The position numbers and the translations under genes are program-made. DNA of 64,000 nucleotides from Nemania diffusa. Its lineage: Eukaryota > Ascomycota > Sordariomycetes > Xylariales > Xylariaceae. Below the pieces are notes generated by a model, which worked only from the letters and a program-made list of their open reading frames with translations, searched no databases and was not told where the DNA came from. Location: the NCBI GenBank assembly GCA_038501195.1, contig JBBPUQ010000008.1, positions 2,862,501-2,926,500 of the forward strand. Direction: 5' to 3'. Of the stretch, positions 44,608 through 55,867 are shown piece by piece. The first letter of the stretch is position 1; the number at the start of each line of letters is the position of its first letter.

Positions 44608-47097
44608 TCAATAGTCTGCCCTGGTCTTCTTCGTCCATTGGTGACCAACCACCTCCTTGCCCCTGAGCTTCTCACGGAATAGCAGCTGCGTGAGCTCCTT
44701 GAACAGGTACGTATAAGCGCCATGGTAGCGGATCGAATGGTCCGAGTCGGTGTACGTGCGCCACTGCATCTTGGACGGGGGCACGCCGGCGCCGACGAGC
44801 AGGTCGACGAGCGCGGCCGTGTTCTGGTAGTGCACGTTGTCGTCGCCGAGGCCGTGCATGACGGCGAAGCCGCCTGCAATACTCTTGAAGCCCGCGGGGT
44901 CGCGCACGGCCGTGCGGGCGTAGCCCTCGGGGTTCGCCTGGGACGTCTTCATGTACCGCTCCGTGTACATGCTGTCGTAGAACCGCCAGTCGCTCACCGG
45001 CGCCACGATGAGCGCCAGCGAGAACGCCCCCGAGTCCGCCTCTACCACCTTGGCGGACAGGTACCCGCCGTACGACCACCCGAAGATCCCCACGTGGTCC
45101 GCGTCGACGAAGGCGTTGCGCGAGGCGAGCTCCCGCGCGGCCCAGATCTGGTCCGCGGCCTCGAACTCGCCGAGGTGAGACGCTACGAGGGCTCGGTAGG
45201 CGCGGCCTTGGTACCCGGAGCCGCGGTTGTCGACCGTGTAGGTGATGTACTCCAGCTCGGGGTCTGAGGATATGTATGCGTTCCAGTTGGGGGCGGCGAA
45301 GAGCTTGTCGACTTCCTGGGCACCCGGGCCACCGTAGGGAGTGAAGAGGACGGGGTACTTCTTCTCGGGATCAAAGTTAGGGGGGAGGACTTCTTTCACG
45401 TCCATGGTGTAGCCGTCGGGATGCTCCAGTTTGAAGTATGTGCTTTTTGGTAAGTTGTACGCTTGAAGTGTGTTCCAAAGCTTTTCGTTCGACGTGACGG
45501 TACGTAGCGGCTTCGTGGTGTCGTTGGCAGCGTACAACTCCTGGTATGGTACATCCGGACCACGGTAACTGAGGATATAATAACCGCCACCCGAGGAGAA
45601 AGATGCACTCCAGGAGGCTGCAACCGTGTCGTCGACAAGGGCTTTCTTCTCGCCATTGGAGTAGGATACACTGTAGAGGTGTCTTTCCGTACTGTCATGT
45701 TCGGTTGAGGTGTAGTAGATCAATTCGCGCGACGTGTCAACCTTGAGAATACTCACGACTTCCCAGTTTCCACTTGTAAGCGCCTTCGAGCTTGACCCAT
45801 CAGCAGCATGTAAATAGATGTGCTGCCAACCTGACTCGTCTGAAAGATCAACATAGTAGGTGGCGCTGGATCCATTGATAGGCCCGACATATTGTATAGC
45901 AATATTATTGTCAAGCCATCCATCTGTACCATCGCGCTCTCGTACTACTTCCGTCGTAATATCACTACTAACATCAACGCGCACGTGTTTGGATAAATCT
46001 TGCACACGGTTGAAAGCGGTATAAATGAAGGTATCGTGGCTGTCTGTGACCCATGCGAGCTCTCCGATAATCAAATCATCTTCGTCGAACGCGTCCAACG
46101 GAATGGCCACCTTGTCATTACTCCCGATTGAAAGTAAAGTTAAACTGACGGTCGGATTCTTGGTGCCTACTTTAGGGTAGCGTAGATCGAGATTTTTAGG
46201 ATAGACGGGGGCGATCTCCATGTTATTCATGAAATATGGAACGGTGAAGGTATCGACACCTGTTTCATTGAATCCAAGGTACGCGAGCTTTTGGCCATCA
46301 GGCGACCACCAGAGGGCCGAGCGACTACCAAAGATTTCCTCCTCGTACACCCAGTCGGGAACTCCGTTGAACTGGTCTGGGGAGCCATCGTTTGTGATCT
46401 GAGTTATGGTGCCGTTCAGGCTCAAGAAGAGATTGTTGTCACGCACAAATGCGATCGCACCACCAACCGGGGCGAACTCGGCGTATTGGATGTCACCAAC
46501 CTGGTCGTCGACTAGCGGCGTAACGTTGCCCGAAGCAAGGTCTAGGACCGAATAGTCGGCAAAATACGAGTGGCGGTACTGTTTGGTGTAGTTGGTAGCA
46601 AAGAGCACCTTCGACAGGTCTGAGTGAATCCAGTATTCCCACAGTCCGTCGGGAATCACGTCGGCGGAAACAAACGTAGAGGATTCCCCAGTGATGAAAT
46701 TCTCGAGTATCAAGGCGCCATCGCCGGCTTTGTAGATCTTCACAGTCCGGGAATTAGCCATTGGTGTCGACGATCAAGATTAGGACAGTTTAGAAGTGTA
46801 CTGAAATAGAGAAAAAGCGAATTCCGTTCAAATGAATTCGATTAGGCAAAGGGAGGACCAGCTAATATAGTCTTATCAAACACTCACATATTGTCCATCG
46901 TCGCCGCCGGACAGCCAGCTAACGGAAATGCTGCTCGCGCCGAACGGGTTATTTACAAATGTTTCATTCCACGTGAGAATCTTGGAGCCATTACCGGTAG
47001 GCTGGTGAGGCTGTCGCTGCGGCTCAATGGCAAGAGCTGAGGATTGGAGCAGAACCAGGCCCTCAATGAGCCGAGATACAGGAGTCGAGAGCCTCAT
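44608..47097 (-). CDS. dppIV: Secreted dipeptidyl peptidase IV (S9B)
   Basis: Serine exopeptidase releasing X-Pro/X-Ala dipeptides; works with endoproteases in extracellular protein digestion. Exons 46888..47097 and 44608..46737; 779 residues, close to the family's ~770. The N-terminus [20 protein letters not shown] is a signal peptide. The 150-nt intron ends in AAG after a GCTAAT branch site. That acceptor joins [11 protein letters not shown] to [14 protein letters not shown], as the family requires; the apparent start MANSRTVK at 46761 is intronic. A propeller with [20 protein letters not shown] (Glu-Glu motif) precedes the hydrolase domain with Ser625 in GWSYGG, Asp702 in GLGDDNVH and His737 in [10 protein letters not shown]. 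Several NxT/S sites. Divergent from the homogentisate dioxygenase gene. Confidence 0.95.
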
Positions 47098-48516
47098 GGT
47101 GAGCTACTTTGACCCAACTTAGCGAGCTATTATATGGCGAAGTAAAGCCCAACGCCAATCCCACAAGTAAAACAGACACCTAGGGAACACATTTAAACTA
47201 GGCAGGATAAAAGAGTTGGACCGGACCGGATATTTGTACTGCATGCACAACATTAATCTCAACACAGCTTATCCTACGCTACACTACCTACATTTTAGCC
47301 CAGATAGCTACAATATCGCCGACATGCTTGGCCAGAAGCACGCCAGACCTCTGGCAGGGAAGATTTGGAGAAGTCGACATTAAATATGCTTGGAAAACGC
47401 TATCGCCTGCTCGTCTAGGAAATCCTGGGCCTTCCCGGTCGACTTGGCATCGGTCGAGATTGGAATGTCGATGTTGAGTATGGCGAAATTGTGCTCTTGG
47501 CAAATAATACCAAGATTAAGATCAAGATCGTGTTCATGGCCTCGAAGTCGACGTTTAGTAGAACTCAAGCACATATCGGCCAGACACTATTACTCTACTC
47601 AGTATACATATGTCTTCATTAATAGAGAATCCTCACGCGATAAGAGGAGTGTAGTATAAAATTAAGAATGCTTGAATAGAATGAAATGTGAAATATGGAA
47701 TAAGGGCTTATCTAATTCCGTATAGTGACAGAGAGTGATGCCAAGCACCTAACCTTCGTAGGCTATCTACAGTACCTAGAGCTTATGCTCTTGATAGACT
47801 TAATATAAGCAACTAAGTTAAGTTGGAGACACCTATAACAGAATTTAGATATTAACTAAGTAATAATTAATTAATAACCTTAGTTTATTGTTAACGTGGC
47901 TATCATTACTTGAACTAAAGTAGGTGCCTAGATATCCATAGGCACGATGCATTGCAGTGTGCTTACATGCCTGCTATACTTACAGTAGGTAGTAGTATTT
48001 TTGTCTCACATAAAATCATGTCAATGTCGTTGATATGTTTTAGGGATGACAATACATACAGAATACATAATATATGTATCATCTGCTTGCAACTGCTTTC
48101 TATGACACTTTTTCTCTTTTATATACCGTACGTACCTTGGTACAGCTCTGTGCCTAACATACATGGTACCTACATGTAGGTACCTTGTATGTGAACGGGT
48201 ATCGTGGGCTAGCGTCGGAGTAACCCCGCGATGATCTCCAACTTCCCCAAGACGTGACGGAATTTAGGGGTTTGTCTCTTCGGCTTAGGCTCCTCCCTCA
48301 GTGAACCTACAGTAGCCGTTGCTTGCCCGTGCTATTCCTGTGTCTCGAGAATTCCCTTTAACTCTCGCCATTCTAATTCCGTTCTGTCTCCGAGATGGCA
48401 TCGACTTTTCTCCCTCAATTCATATTGACATACCTCTCGTTTGCGTTTACGCCTGATTGACTGCGCGCCTCGATACTCGAATCTCCCTTGGTGCAGCAAA
48501 CCCATACCAAGTCACG
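47098..48516. other. Divergent intergenic region, DPP IV and homogentisate dioxygenase
   Basis: 1.4 kb with promoters of both genes. It also contains the possible gene relic at 47296-47574 and a TACATA/GGTACC-rich tract near 48130-48190. Confidence 0.6.
47296..47574 (-). pseudogene. Possible gene relic, unrecognised
   Basis: A protein-like stretch (HEHDLDLNLGIICQEHNFAI, then LNIDIPISTDAKSTGKAQDF and LDEQAIAFSKHI) stops at 47380. One frame away the reading continues SIFNVDFSKSSLPEVWRA to about 47296, suggesting a frameshift or a missed splice. There is no plausible start exon upstream. Family not recognised. It may be a decayed gene fragment or chance. Confidence 0.3.
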
Positions 48517-49980
48517 ATGCCCGTCACAACCTTCGAGCTTCCGGAGAGGCACAAGTACCAGAATGGCTTTGGTTCCTATTTCGAGTAGGCGACCCATCAT
48601 CTACAGGCATTGATTTAGATACATATCTTACATACTCGCCTTCTTAGGACCGAAGCTGTCCCAGGTGCCCTCCCTATCGGTCAAAACTCTCCCCAGAAAC
48701 CCCCATACGGACTCTATGCCGAGAAGCTCTCAGGCACCGCCTTCACGGCCCCCCGACACGAGAACCGGCAGTCCTGGTTATATCGGATCTTGCCCTCCTG
48801 TGCCCACCCTCCTTTTACTTCAATAGCCGACGGGCCATTCAAGTCCGACAAACCTAGCGATCCCGCGCGACTCGAGTACATTCCAAACCAACTACGATGG
48901 GACCCCTTCGACCATGATGGCGATTCGGACTTTGTGGCTGGATTGCGCCTTGTCGCCGGTGCTGGCGATCCTACTCTCAAGCAGGGTATCGGCATATACA
49001 TATACGCCGCTGGCAAGTCTATGGACGACCGCTCCGCTTTCTATTCGGCCGATGGGGATCTGTTGATTGTGGCACAAGAAGGTGCCCTTGATATCAGGAC
49101 CGAGTTGGGTTGGCTCCTCGTCCGGCCGATGGAGATATGCGTCATCCCTCGTGGCGTCAAGTACCAGGTTCATCTACCGTCCGGGCCCGCGCGAGGCTAT
49201 GCGCTAGAATTATACCAGGGACACTTTACCCTCCCGGAATTAGGTCCTATTGGTTCCAATTGCCTCGCCAACGCCCGCGACTTTCAATCCCCTGTGGCTT
49301 CCTTCAGCGAAGACTATGGCGCAACCGCCTCGGAGGGACCCAACTCTTATACCATCACCGTGAAGTTCAACAACTCGCTGTTCCAGACCAAGCAGCCCCA
49401 TACGCCGTTCGACGTCGTGGCATGGCACGGCAACTACTGCCCCTACAAGTACGACCTGGGCCGGTTCAACACCATCGGCTCTATCTCATACGATCATCCG
49501 GATCCGTCTATCTTCACAGTACTCTCCGCGCTATCAGACCACCCCGGAACCTCGGTTGCTGATTTCGTCATCTTCCCACCGCGCTGGCTGGTTGCCGAAG
49601 GCACTTTCCGTCCGCCATGGTACCATCGCAACACCATGTCCGAGTTCATGGGGCTCATAGCAGGCGACTACGACGCAAAGAAGGGGGGACAAGGAGGCTT
49701 CATGCCCGGCGGGGCCAGCTTACACAACGTGATGAGCGGCCACGGGCCCGACGCTAGTAGTTTTGAAGGTGCGCGCAACGCGGAACTCAAGCCGGCGTTT
49801 GTGGGCAAAGGGAGCTGTGCGTTCATGTTCGAGAGCAGCTTGATGATTGGCGTGACGGAATGGGGTCTGAAGAGGTGCAGGAAAGTGCAGGAGGGCTACA
49901 GCGACGAGAGCTGGGGTGGTGTCCAGGTTCATTGGAAACGTCCGGAAGCTGTGAATGGCGATGGACAGGCACCGAACTGA
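48517..49980 (+). CDS. hmgA: Homogentisate 1,2-dioxygenase
   Basis: Cytosolic Fe(II) ring-cleavage enzyme converting homogentisate to maleylacetoacetate in Tyr/Phe catabolism. Exons 48517..48584 and 48648..49980 (63-nt intron, donor GTAGGC, acceptor TTAG); 466 residues. The first exon gives [20 protein letters not shown] with YF and is completed by [20 protein letters not shown]. The conserved core is unmistakable: [89 protein letters not shown]. The His of WYHRN, the Glu of SEFMG and the His of SGHGPD are the iron ligands known for the family. Loss of this enzyme in fungi leads to homogentisate build-up and pyomelanin. The fumarylacetoacetase gene lies 10.3 kb downstream on the other strand. 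Confidence 0.96.
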
Positions 49981-50300
49981 TTAGAGCAGAATGATACCCT
50001 AGCTTGATGAAATGCCTAGATACGACTGATTGGAATAAAATTGACGATTTATTTACCTGTCTACATCCTGCTCGGCGGACTATAATACGATTAGTCCCAT
50101 AGCGTCCAATTAAGATGAACAAGCCGCCCTCAGTACCAAACAATAATAAGTGCCTCGAATACCCCTTAAGAGCTGAGTATGAGGTAAACAATACGTTATC
50201 TGTCTCTGCTACTTTATAGATAGAGATAAGGTAATTAAAAAGCGAAGGCCATTTACCATTCCTACGCAGTAGGAATCGAAACTATTTATTTAATGGCTAA

Positions 50301-50318
50301 TAGGTACCTAGGTAGGTA
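50301..50318 (+). repeat. Dispersed motif TAGGTACCTAGGTAGGTA, copy 5
   Basis: Exact match to the 18-mer at 10839, about 40 kb away. Confidence 0.7.
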
Positions 50319-50849
50319 TTAGCCTCGCTTCACCGCAACCGTCCTAGCCCGACTCCGAGTTTTCGGCCGGCCCGGCCCCGATCCCGAATTAGTACGTTCT
50401 AGCGATCCCCGCTTTCACTTGACGTAATGGAACCCGAATGCATACATCTCTCCTGTTCTCTCCCCTGCACAGAAGTTGGTTGGAGCTGAAAATATTTACG
50501 ATGGGCTGAACAGGCAGATCTGCTCGAGATCGGCCACGGGTCATCGATCGGCCCCGTTCGGTTTAGCCCCCATAGCCGAACCACGAATGATGGAATGGTT
50601 TGCAGAATGATCGGGCTCATGCAGTTTCTGGGCTGCGTGGGTGGTGAACATCCAAACACCACTCCAAGGACGTGCTACGCGGAGATGTGCATTCGTATTA
50701 TACACGTTGCTGAACTAGACCACGGCCAAGTAAAGGTCCCTTCTCGAGACATATCTAGTCTAGGCAATTAATTCACTGTCGCCTGTGTTGTCTTTACGTC
50801 ATAATCGCAATACGATATATCCTCCCCATCACGCGAGGAACCTGGCTCA

Positions 50850-50856
50850 TAAAAGG
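50850..50856 (+). promoter_or_regulatory. TATA-like box of the FAD monooxygenase
   Basis: ATAAAAG about 60 nt upstream of the start codon. Confidence 0.4.
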
Positions 50857-50911
50857 GCTGGAAGAAAACTTATAGAACTACATTGAGCCAAACCGAAGAC
50901 ATAGTGCGCAA

Positions 50912-52566
50912 ATGCCGCTCAAAATCCTCGTCATCGGCGCAGGCGTCTGTGGCCCGGCGTTCGCGGCACTGCTGCGGCGCGCCGACCCTGAGATGTCCAA
51001 GTACGAGATCACCGTCGTCGAGAGGGCGGCGAAACTCCGCGAGACGGGACTGCAGATCGATCTGCGCGCACAGGGGATCCCGATCGTACGGAAGATGGGC
51101 TGTGAGTGTTCTTTTTTACCTTGCTGGCTTGAGTCAGGGTTATAGGTGTTTCCAAGCTCATTTTTTCATGAGTTGGGAATAAGCAGAGCTGAGGTAGCAT
51201 GGAAAAATCCTAGGCAAAAGCATGTTTGGCCGCTTGGTGTATTGTTCGCCCTTCCACAACTATTTGGTATAAGCTTTCGCACTCCAAGCGTATCTTACAT
51301 CTGGCTACGGAAGATCCGCTCGACTTGATACCTCTTTGAAAATCTCCTATTTCACTTGTTAAAGCACCAACTAACCAAAGCCCTCATCATCACGACACAG
51401 TACTAGACGCCATCCGCAGCCGCGCCGTCCCAGAAAGGGGCGTAGCCTTCGTAGACGCGCAAGGCCGCTCGTACGCCACCTTCGGCACGAACGACTCAGG
51501 CCACGGGGCACAGGCCATGACGAGCGAGTATGAGATCATGCGCGGGGACCTCGTGGACGTGTTCTACCGCGCCAGCCTCGGCCTGAGTCCCGACATCACC
51601 GACAAGGACCGACATATAGCCACCTCAGGCAGCCCAAGCAGCGGCAACGTGCGCTACGAGTTCGGCCTCACCGTCACCGACCTCTCCCAGCCCCCCTCCC
51701 CCTCCTCCTCTGGCCCCGTAACAGCCACGTTCTCAGACGGCAGGCAGTCCCTCTACGACCTCGTCGTCGGCGCCGACGGCCAGGCCTCGCGCACGCGCCG
51801 CGCCATCCTCGGCCCCGCCGCCAGCGCGGCCAGCTTCCGCCCCCTCAACCTCTACACGGCGCTCTATACCGCGCCGCGCTCCGCGGCCGCGGACGACGGC
51901 TGGATGCGCTGGCACGTGATGCCGCGGCGCCGCGGCCTCTTCACGCGCGCCGCGGACGCGGCCCGCCCCGCGCAGGTCTACATGGCCGTGCAGACCAGCC
52001 GCGCCGCCAACGCGCACGGCGTCCCCGAGGCCATGAAGGGGTCCGTCGCGGCGCAGAAGGCCGCCTTCGCGCGCGCGTTCGCGGAGGGGAGTGGAGGGGG
52101 GCGCATGGGCGAGCTCGCGGCCGCGCTGGAGGGGGTCAGAGAGGACGACTTCTATGCTACGGAGATCGGGCAGGTGCGCTGTGATACGCTGGTCGTGGGC
52201 CGCGTTGTGCTGCTGGGGGACGCGGGGTACTGCCCGAGCCCGATCACGGGTATGGGGACTACGCTCAGCTTGGCCGGCGCGTATATACTGGCTGGCGAGA
52301 TCGCGCGGCACGGCACGGAAGATGTGCCTGCGGCCCTGAGGGCGTACGAGGAGGGCGTTAGGCCCATCGTGAAGAAGGCGCAGAAGCTCGTGCCGGGAGC
52401 GCCGGGGTTCTTGTATGCTGAGTCGGCGTGGGGCGTCTGGATACTCACGACGGTGATCTGGCTTGTGGCGAAGTTGCGCATTGCGGACCTGCTCGTGAGG
52501 ATCTTGCCTGAGTCTGCGGGCGGGCTGGGCGTTCCTGAATATCCGGAGTTGAATCTGGAGAGTTGA
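50912..52566 (+). CDS. FAD-dependent aromatic-type monooxygenase
   Basis: NAD(P)H/FAD hydroxylase of the PHBH-like class (salicylate hydroxylase, TetX and secondary-metabolite monooxygenases); substrate unknown. Exons 50912..51101 and 51401..52566; 451 residues. The long 299-nt intron (GTGAGT...ACACAG) is supported because the splice rebuilds IVRKMGLLDAIRSRAVPERG. The Rossmann motif GAGVCGP is at 9-15 (LVIGAGVCGPAFAALLRR), followed by ERAAKLRETGLQIDLRAQG. A second motif, SEYEIMRGDLVDVFYRAS, and the FAD-phosphate motif VVLLGDAGYCPSPITGMGTT are present. A hydrophobic helix near the C-terminus (WGVWILTTVIWLVAKL) may bind membrane. Very GC-rich. It faces the methyltransferase gene tail-to-tail, 372 bp apart, which suggests but does not prove a shared pathway. 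Confidence 0.88.
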
Positions 52567-52938
52567 GGGCTCGGGGCGGGGGGCGTCTGATGGCTTGATG
52601 GCAGCCCTCGAGCTTCTGGGGGTATACTGGATTGTAGGGCAGTATTGTAGGAGAGGTAGGACGCCTTGGTACGGATATAATACAGGAACGAATGGATAAT
52701 AATGAAATATTGTGTTATTTCAATGTGAAATACGATACGAATGGCAAACCTTACGTGGCCGCTTAATCCCCTGAACCAAAAGGAAGCCCAGTTCCAACAT
52801 CCAAACTCCCAAACTCTCAAACTCCTTTTCAAACGCTATGCGTAGCAGCCCCTATGCAATGGTATTCACAACAGAAAAGAAGCTTATTCAAAACCCGACC
52901 TAAGCCCAAATCTAACCCAACCAGATTCATCGAGAGCC
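52567..52938. other. Intergenic between convergent monooxygenase and methyltransferase genes
   Basis: 372 bp of 3' flanks; nothing else seen. Confidence 0.6.
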
Positions 52939-54272
52939 TCACCCCCTCACGACGCAAAACGTCATCTTCCTCAACGAGCTCTCGGCAGCGCCCGTCTGGA
53001 TCTTCTCCGTCGGCGCCATCGCCGCTCTCCACCTGGTCCCCGTGCGCGCCCCGACCTCGTCCCAGAGCCTCTGCCAGCTGCGCCCGTCGTGCAGGTAGAC
53101 CTTGTCGCTGCCGGCCTTGCCGCTCGCGCGGGGCGCCGCCGTGCCGACCTGGCGGCCGAAGACCATGACGTCGGCGCCGTCGGCGCGCAGCAGGCGCACG
53201 ATGCGCGTGGCGGCGCGCACCTGCTCGGCCCACGTGAAGAGGTGGAAGAAGCTCGTCGCGTGCACGAGCGTTATCGAGCCGTCCAGCGCGTCCAGCTCGC
53301 TACTACCACTGTTGCTATTACTACTAGCGCCAGGGCCGTCGTAGCCGTCGTCATCTACGGCTGTCGCTGTCGGCTCGGGCGGCGGCAGGAGGAGGTCGCC
53401 GACCACGAAGCACCCCCGGAACGTGGCGCGGTCGCGGAAGAGGTCGAACCCGAGGTCCAGGAACCGCGGCTCCACGTCGGTGCCGTAGAGCCGGGACGAG
53501 TCGACGCCGTCGTGGGCGAGCTTGCGGAGCACCTGCCCCACGCAGCAGCCCACGTCTAGCAGGCGCGTGATGCCGCCGCCGGGGGAAGAAGAGGCGGTCT
53601 CGGTCTCCTGCGCCGAGAGGAGCCGGGCGAGGGCCTGCTGGTAGTAGATGTCGGTCGCGAACTCGAGGGACGCGAAGCGGAAGTGCCCGACGCAGGCGTA
53701 GGGGTACACGTCCCAGAGCCTGTCACGCTATATTACGTGGAAGAAATGGTGAGCGCTATGTCTTTGTTTGTCTGTCTGTCTGGTATTCCGGACTTCGCCA
53801 TCCCCCCGCCATCCCCCCGAAGCTCTCCCTAGCTTTAAATTATGCGATATTCTAAGCCAGAGAAGTCGACGGCAATACATGAGGTACATATACATGAGTG
53901 AATGGATCGATATATCGTGCATGCATGCATGCAATGCAGGTATTGGATGGGTGGAACAGCGAAAGTTTTTTTACTTATACGTACTATTTCGTAGACATGC
54001 CTGTCCACGTCGTCGGCAGGGATTCCGCTGTACTCCTCCAGGAGGGCCCGCGTAGACTCTAATTCGGCTGGGAGCTTGTGCATATACCTCCCGCCGGCGG
54101 ATACGGCGCCCGCTGTTGTTGGGGGACTTTCGATCCCTTGCGCTGGTGATGTTGTGGTTGCTGTTGCTGCTGTAGGGCGACAGGCGACATCGTAGCCTGC
54201 GAAGCGCAGGGCCGCCCTCAACAGGGTGTTTCCCCTAAAGGCTCTGCCGGCAGGGCCCCCCTCTACCGGCAT
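52939..54272 (-). CDS. SAM-dependent methyltransferase, AusD-like
   Basis: Likely O-methyltransferase of the family that includes fungal meroterpenoid enzymes (AusD, AdrK type); substrate unknown. Exons 53985..54272 and 52939..53727; 358 residues. The splice joins YSGIPADDVDRHVYEI to RDRLWDVYPYACVGHFRF. SAM motif I is LLDVGCCVGQVLRKL; also YGTDVEPRFLDLGFDLFRDR and VHATSFFHLFTWAEQV, then FGRQVGT and YLHDGRSWQRLWDE, in family order. The 257-nt intron (GTACGT...ATATAG) contains a TGCATGCA run. ATG 54272 is the outermost start; the family usually begins close to YMHKLPAELE (about residue 64), so the true start may be further in. An Asn/Ser/Gly low-complexity loop sits near residue 220. Very GC-rich. 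Confidence 0.8.
53918..53933. repeat. (TGCA)n run inside the methyltransferase intron
   Basis: Four tandem self-complementary TGCA units in the 257-nt intron; able to fold back on itself. Confidence 0.7.
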
Positions 54273-55867
54273 ACCGACACAATGGCCGCCGGGTTGGCTG
54301 TCACTGGTCTAGGCTGGCTTAGGGCGAAATGAGCTGAGCTGAGCTGAGCTGAGTGATCGACTGGCGGCGTTAGCCCGATCCGATCTGTTTGTGTCTGTAT
54401 GTAGATAGAGTTGGTGTGCGCGGAATTGGTGCCGTTCACATGGGGTGTTTTCTGCATTGCCTTGTACTTGTGATGGAGCTGGCGATCATGACTGGATGCG
54501 TCGGAATGGAGAGAGAGATGAGTGAGTGTGCAGGTTCCCCTTCCCAGGTGCAACGTCCATGCATGGTCCGCATTCCTTGCCTAACGGGGTCGCGATGTCT
54601 GGGCATCTGTGTACGTGTAGTTTAATGCAGCGGGCGGCGCAGAGAACTTAATTCAGGGGCCAGCGCAGCGCAGCATACCTATAGTAGTATTGCTGTATGT
54701 GTACCTACCTAATGTAATAAGGCTGTCTCACCGTGATTGAGCCCGCCGAAACATCCGGACCTTGCAGCTTGCAGCTTGCTTGCTATGACGCAAAGTCCTT
54801 AATTTCCCCTTTTTTTCTTTCTTTTTTTGTAATGTAAAGATGACTACCTACCTTTTTGGCATCAGATACACTGTTTCAATACCGACTACGGCTGGTTAGT
54901 GCAGACTAGACAATAAAACATACCTCAGTGCCTGACTAACGCCGGGAGTTATCATCTTCTTTCATCATAGCGTACTAAAGATAGTACATAGCTACATGGG
55001 TTAGGGGTCTTGTCATGTGTCAAAAGTGCGAAACCTAAAAATCTGCTAACTGCTTTCGAACAGCTCAACCGTCGGAAGAAGAAGTTTAATATTTGGCCAG
55101 AGAGCTGCCAACCGGCATCTATAACCTTATATTATTAGCACGGTACAGAATAAGCCTTCCATGACTCGCTTTCATCATCGGATCGTTCTAGCCCTCCTCT
55201 AGCAGATCGCACAATCAGCCCACCATATTCTCACTAGGTAGCTAAGCAAGATTGAAGATCTATATCAGTAGATTTAGGGAGGTAGTAATTTATGTACACA
55301 GGTTAGGATAATAATAAATAATGATACTAACGACTACTTATCTTTGTGTTTATACTAGCCATAAGTTTCATGAGATATAAACAAGTGAGCTTGGCTATTG
55401 CGCTAGACAGTTAAGCTACAAGGCTTGTTTGACCCTGAAACTTACCTAGTTATACACCTGACCTATAGCACATTATCCTTACTATGTAAATTAATAGCTT
55501 CCCCGAGGCAAACCAGGAAATTTGAAGTCTACAAATCTCGCTAGCATGGTCTCAACCAGCCTTGAAAGCTTGCTCGTCTTGTAAGGTAATGGAGCTCCTC
55601 CCCGTGCCCATAGGCCTACTGAACATATACGGAATATACTGGAAGGTATTCTCAGAGTTGATTTTAGGACACTGAGCCCAATTGGTAAAAATAAACTGTA
55701 TTTGGCAGGTAACTAGCTGCAATAAACCACCAATATGTACCGCTAACACCAATACCAATCCACAACAGACATATACATGAATATATTATAACTATATGTG
55801 TCCGCGATCCAAGACCTATCCATAACTCGCTGCCAATGCTCCTGTTTCCGTCCCTCGCACCGCTGTT
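54273..55867. other. Intergenic, promoter of the methyltransferase and 3' flank of the regulator
   Basis: 1.6 kb. Contains (GAGCT)n at about 54331-54352. AT-rich beyond 54700. No gene supported. Confidence 0.55.
54331..54352. repeat. (GAGCT)n microsatellite
   Basis: Four tandem pentamers upstream of the methyltransferase start. Confidence 0.8.

Larger units (their letters stand above)
49981..50911. other. Intergenic, promoter of the FAD monooxygenase
   Basis: 0.93 kb. Holds a TAGG motif at 50301 and the TATA-like box at 50850. An 87-codon minus frame at 50399..50662 is featureless. Confidence 0.6.

Noticed and set aside
44722..45267. Plus-strand frame of 181 codons across DPP IV
   Set aside because: Antisense shadow of the GC-rich catalytic domain.
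46739..46761. Start MANSRTVK for DPP IV
   Set aside because: It lies in an intron; the real N-terminus with signal peptide is in the exon at 46888-47097.
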